DNA of 17,840 bases, taken from contig JAHIZN010000235.1 of NCBI GenBank assembly GCA_018814245.1, positions 1 to 17,840 on the forward strand. The letters are read 5' to 3'. Made by a program: the position numbers and the translations under genes. Each line of letters begins with the position of its first letter. Positions within the stretch are counted from its first letter, which is position 1. This document shows, piece by piece, positions 1 to 12,100 of this stretch. Source of the DNA: a bacterium. Its GTDB lineage: Bacteria; UBA9089; CG2-30-40-21. The notes beneath the pieces are model-generated. The model made no database searches. It saw only the letters and a list, made by a program, of their open reading frames with translations, and was not told the origin of the DNA.

Positions 1-155
1 AGGGATTAGAAAAATATGAGGATAATACAACTTATCCCCTTAGGAATGATAACCCTGTAATCTTCCCTTCGATTTTAAGGCATTGATTATATTATTATCC
101 CCATATCTCATGTCATATCTCCATATCCCCCTTCTTACACTTTTAATGTTATAGC
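1..155. other. AT-rich leader upstream of the giant gene
   Basis: No complete gene is visible here. Frame 3 is open from base 3 to a TGA at 84-86 (27 codons) and could be the tail of an upstream gene, but this is too short to judge. A 6-bp inverted repeat (GGATAA at 20-25, TTATCC at 32-37) lies near the left edge. Bases 99-135 hold a loose direct repeat of CATATCTC-like words. AT-rich words such as TATATTATTAT near 88-98 could be a -10 region, but I see no convincing -35 partner, so no promoter is called. Confidence 0.35.
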
Positions 156-3100
156 ATGAACGATTACAGTCAACGCAGCAAAGGTCAAAAGAGGTTAAAG
201 TACAAACGAATGTGGTATAAAAAATTAATGATGGGGGGAGAAAACAGCATCAAATGGATGGTGTTCTTGGTTCTATTTGCGCCATCCATCTCATACGGTT
301 ACGGAACAATTCATGGTAGTGTCGTCAATTCTCTGAACCAGTCAGAGGCGATATCTGGTGCGATTGTTACGGTATTCTGCAATAATATTGTTGTTGGGAG
401 TGCCGCAACTAACGCAAATGGCAGCTATTCCTTTCCCAATCTTACACCAGAAATATATTCAATCAGGGCTTCTGCCCCTGACTATGCCACCCGTTTTTTC
501 CCGTCCACAATCAGGACTGATGCTTCAAACATTCAAAATATTGATATTCCACTTATAGCCGTAGGCAATACCCTTGGCAAAATCACTTTTGACTCTAATC
601 TTAATGGAAATCGTGAGATTTATTCTCTTAATGCTAATGCTTCCAGTGGTTCTGGTATGGCAAGATTGACCTATAACATCTGTGATGATTATGACCCATG
701 CGTGTCATGGGACAATGAAAGAATAGCCTTTGTCTCTAATCGTGATAATAACCCTGAAATCTATATCATGAACAAGGATGGATCAGGGCAAACAAGACTT
801 ACCAATATTTCAGCACAGGATTTGTCCCCATCATTTTCAGCCGATAGCTCCAAGATAGTATTTTCATCCAACAGGGATGGTAATTATGAGATCTATCGTA
901 TGGATAGCAATGGCTCAAACCCAACCCGCCTGACTAATAATTCAGCATCTGATTCGTATCCTTCGTTCTCACCAGACGGCAGGAAAATTGCTTTTTCCTC
1001 AAACAGGGGTAGCACCTCTGGCGGGGGCGGAGGTTATGACCTTTATATCATGGATGCTGTGGACGGCTCAGGGGTTACAAGGCTGATTACTGCTACTGGT
1101 ACCACTGGTGCCAAGACAAGCCTTGCCTTTTCTCCAGATGGGCAAAAAATTGCCTTTAGCATGCAATCAGGTACAAATGCAGACATTTACATCATAAATA
1201 TTGACGGCTCTTCCGGGCTGATAAGGCTTACCGACCAAATGTCCAAAAACTCTTGTCCCTGCTTTTCACCTGACGGAAAACAGATTGCCTTTTGCTCAAC
1301 CCGGAATGGAAGTACTGAATTGTTTGTTGTAAATGCAGACGGCACAGGTGGTTTAAGAAAACTCGCCGCCGACATATCCTCAAACAATTCCTCGTGGTCA
1401 TCAGGCTCTGTTGCTACAGGCTCTGTCTCCGGCAGGGTAGAAATGCCTGCTAGCGGTACTTCATCTCAATCCCAACAGGTAGCAGGTGCCCTCATAGAGA
1501 TGATGCAAAATAAAACCGTCATTGCCTCAACTACCACCACCTCAAACGGGCAGTACTTAATTGATAACCTGTCCATAGGGCTTTTCAGGATCAGGGTGTC
1601 ATGCCCGGGCTTCAAAACCACCTGGCTGCCGCAACCCGTAGCAATATCCCCCCAAGGATCGTCAGCCAATATTCTGCTTTATCCACTCGGTCCCACCTTT
1701 GGCAAGATAGCCTTTGTCTCTAACCGTGATGGCAATCAGGAGATTTATATCTGTAATGCCAACGGCTCAAAGCAAACCAGATTAACCTATAACCAATGCT
1801 CAGATATTGACCCCTGCCTTTCCCCTGACGGAACAAGGATAGCCTTTACCTCTCGCCGCAGCGGGAATGAGGATATTTTTATTATGAATGCTGATGGTAC
1901 AGAACAAAAGATGTTGACAAATACGACATGGAACGACTGCTACCCGACATTTTCACCCGATGGGAAGAAGATACTCTTTGCAGCCTATCAATATGAGAAT
2001 GCAGACCTTTTCCTTATGGACATTGACACACTTGAGATAACCAGACTTACCTCAAACCCGTATGACGAGTATGAACCCACATTTTCGCCGGATGGGGAAA
2101 GGATTGCCTTCGTTGCTTATGTCAATAATAGCAACAAGATATACACCATGGACAGTAATGGCGGCAACCAACAACGATTAACCTCATCTGCTGGTGAAGA
2201 GTACCACCCCTCATTTTCACCGGGTGGTGAGACAATAGCCTTTGCCTCAAATGTTAGTGGTGATTATGAGATATACTGCATTAACACCAGTAACGGCAGA
2301 CAAGAAAGGCTGACAACCTCACCCGGCAGGGATTGCGATCCATGCTTTGCACCAGACAGCTGTGCCTTAACCTTTTATTCTAATCGAGATGCATCACCCC
2401 TGACAGGGGATAGCTATGAAATCTATACCATGGATAATGCAGGATCAAATGTACAGCGGCTTACCACTAACATTGACACTGAGTTTTATCCGAGTTGGGG
2501 AGTGGGTTTTGTTCCCACTGGGGCTATCTGCGGCACAATAACCAATTCTCATGATGGGAATGCACCAGTGGACGGGTCACTGGTTGAGGTTATTCAGGGT
2601 ATTATTGTTATTGGCTCGGCAACTACAAATACAGCTGGAACCTACACCATTTCTGACCTTCCAGCCGGTTTATTTATTGTAAGGGTATCTCATCCCGGAT
2701 ACATACCATCAAGTTTTCAGGGACAGGCAGCTGTTGTGCAAGGATTTATTTGCTTAAATATAAACATTTCCTTAAAGCCTACAACCCTATCTCAAACAAA
2801 GATAGCCTTTACATCTTTCGTAGCAAGTGATAATGCAGAAATATATATTGTCAACCGCGATGGAACGCACCCAGCAAGGCTAACCTATAGCCATGGGTAT
2901 GACGGCGATTCAAGCCCTTCTCCGGATGGCAGAAGGCTTGTTTTTTGTTCCAATCGTGATGGCAACCCTGAAATCTATATCATGGAGTCTGACGGCTCTA
3001 CCCATTTGAGGCTTACCAATAATCCTTCATCTGACCGCGAACCAAAATTCTCATCCGATGGACAAAGGGTTATCTTTACCTCAAATCGTGATGGTCATGA

Positions 3101-6100
3101 TGAGGTTTATATGATGGATATTAAGGGTAATGGACTGCAGAGGCTGACCTATACCACAGGTAATAGCTGTAACCCAACATTTTCACCCGATGGGACAAGG
3201 ATATTGTTTGCCTCTAATCGGGATAGAAACTATGAGATATATATCATGAACATGGATGGCTCGGGGTTACGAAGATTGACCACAAATTCATACGAGGACA
3301 GGGACCCATCATTTTCACCCGATGGCACAAAAATTGTCTTCTGGAGCAGCCGCGATGGCAACAGAGAAATCTATTGCCTGAATATTGACGGCTCATATCA
3401 ACGCCGACTGACATATAATGCCGGGTGCGACGATGACCCATTCTTTTCCCCTGATGGGACAAAAATAGCCTTTTGCTCTACCATTAACAATAAAATAGAG
3501 GTCTATACCATGGATACAGATGGTACGCATCAGGAAAGGATTACCTTCCTGTTAGATAATATCTACTCACCCATCTGGGGTGCAGATAATGTTGGTACCG
3601 GCTCTATCTCTGGCAAAGTTTTTGATCACCTTGATAATCCTGTTAATGGTGTCTTGATTGAAATACTCAGAGATGATATGAGTGTGATTGGAAGCATTAC
3701 CACTGATACAAACGGCAACTACACCGTGGACAACATTCCCATAGGATACTTTATGTTAAGGCTGTCTTTGTCTGGATACGAAACAAAATTTTATCCTGAC
3801 AAGCTTAATATTACCACAGACATCAGAATAGTTGATATTGATATTCCACTATTTCCCATTGGATCAACCAATGGCAAGATTGTCTTTACCGCTGAACGGA
3901 ATGGTAATTCAGAGATTTATATCTGTAATGCTGATGGATCCAACCAATCAAGGCTGACCAATAGCCCGTCAGATGAGATGAATCCTGCTGTTTATGGCAC
4001 AAGGGTAGTATTTGCCTCTAATCGTGATGGAAACTATGAGATCTATGTGATGAATGCAGACGGCAGCGAGCAAAAAAGATTGACCGATGATAACGCAAAA
4101 GACTCATGCCCTGTCTTCTCGCCTGACGGCAAGCTGGTTGCCTTTCATTCTGACCGAAACAAAACCTTTTCAATATATACCATGAATGCGGATGGTTCAA
4201 ATCAAATCAATCTTGGGGCAGGCATTTCCCCCTGCTTTTCTCCGGATGGCTCAAGGATTATATTCAGCAGGTATTACAATCAGAATTATGATATCTTTAT
4301 CATGGATAGGAATGGTTCAAACCAGAAGAGGCTGACCACTAATGCTGCCTATGATTATGACCCTGTATTTTCCTCTGACGGTGAGAAAATCGCCTTTACC
4401 TCACATCGGGATGGAAATGCAGAGGTTTATATCATGAATATCGATGGCTCAAACCAGAGGAGACTGACCAATTCGCCTGATTATGATGGGGAGGCAGGTT
4501 TTTCTCCGGATGGTAAATGGATTACATTCACCTCCAGAAGACTGTGCAATAATGATGAACTCTGGATAATGGATATTAATGGCAATAATCCAGCAAGGCT
4601 GACCAATAATTCGAGCAATGATTATCAGCCTAACTGGACAATTGCCTCGGTTGGGGTTGTTCCATCCTCTATCTCGGGCGTCATAACCTCTGCTCAGGGT
4701 GGGACAATTATTCAGAATGCCTTGGTAGAGCTGCTGATAGCCGGGACAGAGACAGCTTCCCCCCTGTCAGTGGTCAAAAGTACCCTGACCAATGTCAAGG
4801 GGGCGTACACCATCATTGTACCCGGCACTGCAACATATGTATTACGGTGTTCTTCAGAAGGATATGCAATCAGATACCTTGGAGCAGGCATCAGCCTTGC
4901 CCCGGGGACAAAACAGACTGATGTAAATTTAAGCCTCGTGCCCATGGGAGCTAAGGGGGGTAAGATAGCCTTTGTATCTGACTGGAAGGGAAGCACTGAT
5001 ATTTATATCTGTAATGCTGATGACGGCTCAAATCCTACCAGATTGACGAATAACACGGCAGTTGAGGATAGCCCGTCACTCTCCTATGACGGAAGCAAGG
5101 TTGTTTTTCATGCCAATATCGAGGGCACAAATGAATTATATATGATGAATGCTGACGGCTCAAATCTCAGGCGGCTGACAACCAATTCATTAAACGATGA
5201 GGATCCATGCCTTTCGCCTGATGGCAAAACCATTGCCTATGCAAGCGGCTATGCCTCTACCAAGGAGATATACCTTCTGGATATTGCCTCTTCTGTCCAG
5301 AAACGGCTGACCTATAACTTTTATAATGATTCATCCCCGCGATTCTCAGCTGATGGCACAAGGATTGTGTTTTGTTCGGAGCGGGACGGGCTTCCGCAGG
5401 TTTATATGATGAATGCAGATGGATCGGGTCAGGTCAGGCTTACAGAAGGGCAGACACAGGGAGGAGGGCAGACACAGGGAGGAGGGCAGACACAGGGGTC
5501 TGCCCCTACGTGCCACCCATGTTTTTCTATGGACGCAAGCAAAATAATCTTCCAGCGAGGCGTGAATGAATTGTGTGAGATGAATCTGACTGATAAGAGT
5601 GTTCGTTTGTTATCCAACGGTTCAGGCAGCTCATGCTATTCCCCTGATAATAGGCACATTGTCTTTTCTCGTGATGGTAATATTATCTTAAGTCAGACGA
5701 GTCAGATAAGTCAGACTATAATAAGCAACTCAGCCAATAACCATTCGCCTTTCTGGTCGCCGGGTGAGGTGAAACCAGGTGCTATCAGTGGAATTATCAC
5801 TGATACATGCAGTAATACGGTAATTAATGGGGCTTTAATCAAGGTATGTCAAGGGACAACTACTATTGCCACTGCTGCTTCCGGATTAAACGGCAGGTAT
5901 AATATCAGCAATCTTGCAGCAGAGAAATACAGCCTCAAGGTAACGAGTCCGGGATATGCAACCAAATATTTTGCTGATGATGTCTGCATCACTCAGGATA
6001 CTACTACAGAGATAAATCTTTCACTTCAACCCATTGGGCAGAGTGGTGGACGAATCGCCTTTGTCTCTGACCGTGATGCCAATAAAGAGATTTATGTGAT

Positions 6101-9100
6101 GAATGCAGATGGTACAAACCAAACCCGGCTTACCGATAATTTCGTTGACGATTATGACCCATGTCTCTCGCCGGATGGGATGAGGGTTGTGTTTACCTCT
6201 GTCAGGGATAATAATGAAGAGATATACATCATGGATAGCTTTGGCACTTCGTGCACTCGACTCACGACCTCTCCGGGCAGCGATAGACAGCCGCGATTCT
6301 CGCCGGATGGGACAAAAATAACCTTTACCGCCAATCGGGATGGGGATGATGATATTTATATCATGGATGCTGACGGTAAGAACCAAAGGAAGCTGACAAA
6401 TAGCATGGCTAACGAGTCTTCACCATGTTTTTCGCCGGATATGAAAAAAATAGCCTTTTGCTGTGATTATCAGGGGGATTCTAAGATTTATACGATAGGT
6501 GTTGACGGTTGCGGGATGACTCAAATAATTAATATTCCGGGCGGCTGTTTCAACCCTTGCTTTTCCCCGGATGGTCTGCGGCTCATCTTCTGGGCAGCAA
6601 CATCCACGGATACTATTTATGTCATAAATCTTGGCGAAACAGTGGCACAGGAGCTATGCCATGGCTCAGGTACCCTGAGCTATTCACCGGATGGGGAAGG
6701 AATTGCCTTTGATTTGAGCAACGAGATTTGCGTCACAACAAACGGTGCACTTACCATTGATTCCGGACACAATTATTCTCCCGTATGGTCAACGGGTGAG
6801 GTGAAGACAGGCTCTATTTGCGGCACCATTACTGATGCAAATACGAAAAGTAAGATTGCCGGGGCAGGCATAAGAATAATTCAGAGGTCAAGGGTTGTTA
6901 GCACAGGGATAACCGATGCTTCTGGCAATTATTGTATTGATGGGCTTGCGGCAGGAAAGTATCTGATTTATGCCTCTTGTCTCAATTATGCAACCCGATA
7001 CCAGCAGGATTTTGTCATGGTAACTGCCAGCAGCACAACCAAAAGCATCAATATTCCACTGATTCCCGTGGAAAAGGGCGGCAAGATTGCCTTTGTTGCA
7101 GAAACGCAAGATGTTGCGTCTCTACGCGATAATAGCGAGATATACATCATGAATGTCGATGGCTCAAACCTGACCAATCTTACCCAGTGCCCGGCACAGG
7201 ATCTTGACCCATGCCTGTCATCAGATGGCAAAAGGCTGGTCTTTACCTCTAATCGCGACGGAAATGATGAGGTTTACATAATGGATGTTGAAGGTACACG
7301 GAGCGTGAAAAGGCTGACCAATGACCCAAATCGCGACCATGAACCAGCCATATCCTCGGACGGTAAAAGGATAGCCTTTACTACAAACTGGGATGGGGAT
7401 GATGAGATCTATACGGTCAATAGCGATGGTACGGGTGAGAGGAGGCTGACCAATAATTCATGCAAGGATTCATCACCCTGCATCTCTCCGGATGGGACAA
7501 GGATAATTTTTTGTTCCAACAGGGATGGAAAATCGCAAGTTTATTTTGTGAATATTGACGGCACAAACACGGTAAATCTCACAGGCACAAGTAGTAATAA
7601 CTGCAACCCATCTTTTTCACCCGACGGATTGAGCATAGTCTTTTGGTCAAATCGTAATGATGGCGAGGGAATATATATCATGAACATAGATGGCAGCGGT
7701 GTAACCCTGCTATCTGAGGGGACAGACAACCCTACCAGAGGGGCTCCCACCTGCTTTTCACCCGATGGCAAAAGGATAGCATTTTCAGACAGTGGTCAGG
7801 TCTACATAATAAATGCGAATCGTACTAACAGGGTACAATTAACAACCAATACTAAACTAAAAAACAATTCCCATCCCTCATGGTCGCCAGATGGTGTCAG
7901 GACAGGCTCATTTTCTGGGGTCATTAGCTGCAGCCTTAATTCCACACCTATCTTTGGAGCAACAGTTGAGGCATTTCAGGGGACAGCTGCTATTACCAGT
8001 ACTGTAACAGATGCAAGCGGGAAATTCATCCTTCAGAATCTTGTGGCAGAGCCATACTTTATTCGGGCATCTGCCCCGGGCTATGATACGCAATGTGTTA
8101 TAGGTACCATATCCATTATTGCCGGGACAGATACACCAATCAGCCTTTCCCTGACACCTGTGGTTAAGGGGGGCATGGTTGCCTTTAGCTCTAACAGGGA
8201 TGGTGCATTCCACATCTACCTGATGAATGCATCTGGTACACCTACAATCAGGTTGACACCCGATATTCAATACACTGGTACTGCTACGCCTCCCGGCTAT
8301 TATTCCCCCAACCTTTCTTCTGATGGCAGACAAATTGCTTTTTCATCAGATGTAAGCGGGAACAATGACATCTATTTGATGGATACCAATGGGCTTAACA
8401 TGGTTCAACTGACTATTGGCGGGTCGGCAGACGATTCACACTGTTTTTCACCGGATGGAAAATTCATTGCCTTTGTCTCTGGGAAAGACATCTGCCTGAA
8501 GAATATAGCAGCAGGAACCATGACCACGCTGCTCAAGGGAAATGGTACTATTACAACCCCCTGCTTTTCGCCGGATGGCACAAGGCTTATCTTTTGCTTG
8601 AGCAAGGATGGGCTGTCTCAGATTTATAGTCTGGATATTCCCGGTACAAATACTCGTAATCTTACCGGTTCATCGTCCACCAACCTTTCGCCATCGCTGT
8701 CACCAGACAGGAGACAAATCGTCTTTTCCTCAAATCGAGATGGGGAAAGGTACAGGCTTTACCTCATGGATATAAATGGCAGAAATCAACAATGTATACC
8801 CATTAATCTGGACAGCGATCTGCACGAGCCCTGCTTTTCACCAGACGGAAAACAGATAATCTTTTGGGCAAATAACCCTGATTTATACACAGTCAACCTT
8901 GACGGCAGCGGGCTGACTCAATTAACCTTTGGCACTGCCAGCGATACAAAGCCGTCATGGTCAGCTGGTGGGGTTGGCAGCGGATGGATATGCGGAAATA
9001 TAACAAATCAGAGCGATGGCTTTGCTGTACCGGGTGCCACAATAAATATCTATCAGGCTAAACAGCTTGTGGCAACAAATATTACAGATGTTTTTGGTCA

Positions 9101-12100
9101 TTATACTATCCCTGATGTGTACATTGGTGAATACATGCTTACAGCATCCTACCCGGGCAGGTATGCCCTGAAACGGGTTGCCTCACCGGTCAGGGTCATC
9201 TCTGATATGGCTGCCATTGTAAATGCGGCAATTATGCCCATAGGAAACAAGAATGGCAAGATAGTCTTTACTGCCCAAAGAAATGAGGGTACTGGTACTG
9301 AAATTTATATCATGAATGCAGATGGCTCTAATCAGCAGCAGCTTACCTCTGGAGAAAGATGGAAAGAAGCTGGGAGCTGTTCACATTTTTATCAGCCATG
9401 CCTTTCCCCTGACGGGCAGAAAATCGCCTTTGTCTCTGATATAGGGGGGGGAAATGATGACATCTACATCATAAATAGCGATGCCTCAAACAAGATACGG
9501 CTGACTACAAGCAATACTCAGGACAATAATCCCAGCTTTTCCTCAGACAGCAAAAAAATTGTCTACTCTACAGGAAATAGCATACGGATTATTGACCTTG
9601 AAACCATACAGCAACAAGCCATTATCGGCAGCACTACCATTGGAAGTACCACCGGCTATTTCTCTCCCTCGTTTTCACCTGATGGACAAAGGATTATATT
9701 TACCAACAGATTGAGCCAGCAGGATGAAAATATTTATATCTGTAATGTTAATGGCTCAAACACTGTAAACCTTACCGGGAGCAGCAGCCGAAACCATAGC
9801 CCAACATTTTCTCCTGACGGGTTAAAAATAGCCTTTGTCTCTAACCGCGACGCTAATGAAAATGTTTATATCATGGATGCTGACGGCAGTCATCAGGGAA
9901 GGTTGACCAGCAATACTGCTGAAAATCTTTCCCCATCGTTTTCTCCGGATGGGCAGAGGGTTACTTTTTATTCAAATCGTGATGGAAACAATGAGATATA
10001 TACCGTAGATGTTGAGGGCAGGGACACACAAAGATTGACAAATAATCTGACCAATGATTTCCAGCCATCATGGGGTCCCGGGGATGTAGGATTTCTTGTC
10101 GGCAGCGTTTCTGGTGTTGTCAGCAGGCTATTGAACTCAATCCCAATATACAGGGCAAAGGTAGCTGTTTATCATGGACAAACACTTATTGCTGCCACTA
10201 CAACCAATATCAATGGCACATATAGCATCGGCAATATCCCGACTGGAACATGTACGATAATTGCCTCACACCCTGAATATATTTGCAAGGCTTATGAAGG
10301 GGAAGTAAATGTGATTGCTCAAGCAACAACCGCTGATATTAATCTCAGTCTGCCTTATTTCAGGCAGCAGGGGATATTTGCCTTTACCTCTGAAAGGGAT
10401 GGCAATCCTGAAGTTTATACCATGAATGGTGATAATTCCAACCAGCAGAGGCTGACATTTAACCTGACTGAAGACATACAGCCAACCCTGTCCATGGATG
10501 GCACAAAGATAGCCTTTGTATCTGACCGTGATGGTAATAAAGAGATCTATATCATGGATGAAGAGGGAAATGGACAAAAAAGACTGACCATCTCTGAGGG
10601 TGAGGACAGTCATCCGAGCATGTCTGCTGACGGTGACAAGATTGCCTTTTGCAGCAAGAGGGATGGCAACAAAGAAATCTATATCATGAATTTGGATGGC
10701 AGCGGACAAACCAGATTAACCAAGGATTTGATGGGTTATAGTAATAGCGATCCATGCCTCAGCAGGGACGGTGGGAAAATCGTCTTTGTCTCTAACCGTG
10801 ATGGCAACAAAGAGATTTATGTTTGCAATGCAGATGGCAGCGGACAAAAAAGGTTAACCAATAACCTGTATGCTGATTATGACCCCTGCATCTCGCCTGA
10901 TGGCAAACGAATTGTTTATACCTGTACGGCTAACGGTAATGAAGAGATATTAATCATGAATGTGGATGGCACAGCGGTAAAAACACTAACCAATAACCCT
11001 GCCCATGATTATGACCCGCAATTTTCACCCGATGGGACAAGGATTGCCTTTTGTTCAGACAGGGATGGGTTCAAACGGATATATATAATGGATCTGGATG
11101 GGGAGGGATTGACCCCGCTTATCAATCTTGAGCCAAACGATCACCTCAGCCCCATCATGAATCAGGACAGCCTTCATCTGTGCTGGGTTTCCGGCGGCTA
11201 TGGTCAGGCAAGTATTGCCGGCAAGGTTATCTCTGCCAAGAATATGGAGGCAGTGTTCGGTGCAAGGATAGAGGCAATTCAGGGTTCAGCAGCAGCTGGT
11301 GCTGCATCCTGCGGTCCAACCGGCAAGTACACAATATTTGGGCTGACACCCGGTATCTATCGCTTACGGGTCTCTGCTACAGGCTATGCCACCCAATTTC
11401 TTGAAGAAGCAATCGTGGTCAGGCAGGATCAGGTTACAGTCGGCATAGATTTTTCCATCATTCCTATTGGCTCAAGGGGCGGGAAGATAGCCTTTATCTC
11501 TGACCGCAGCGGCAGCAAAGAAATATTTGTAATGAATGCAGATGGGACAAACCAGACAAGGCTTACCCATGATAATTATAATAACTATACCCCTGAATTT
11601 TCGTCTGATGGCAAAAAAATCGTCTTTGTTTCTGACAGAACTGGATATAATGAGATCTATATCATGGATGCTGATGGTACGGGTCAGGAAAGGCTTACCC
11701 ATTCTTTGAAAAACAATCAGTCGCCAGCCTTTTTACCAGATGGCAGGCAGATTATCTTTTCAAGTAATCTTGAGTTTATGATTATGAACGATGACGGGAC
11801 ACAGCAGAAGAGATTTGAGGCTAATCTTACTGGTGAATCCACTTGTTTTTCACCAGACGGAACAAGGATTGTTTTTACCAGGGATAAACAGATATACATA
11901 AGCAGCAAGGACGGTGTTAATCTTGCTACCATAACAAATGGATTATTGCAAGAGGCAGAGCCTGTGTTCTCGCCAAGTGGGGAGACGATTGCCTTTACCG
12001 GGGTGAATGCTAATGATCAAGAGGGTTATTTGTTTAACCTTGAACAGCGAACCATAACAGGGTTGACCCAAAGCTGGAGAAGTGATGCCATATCAGCCTA

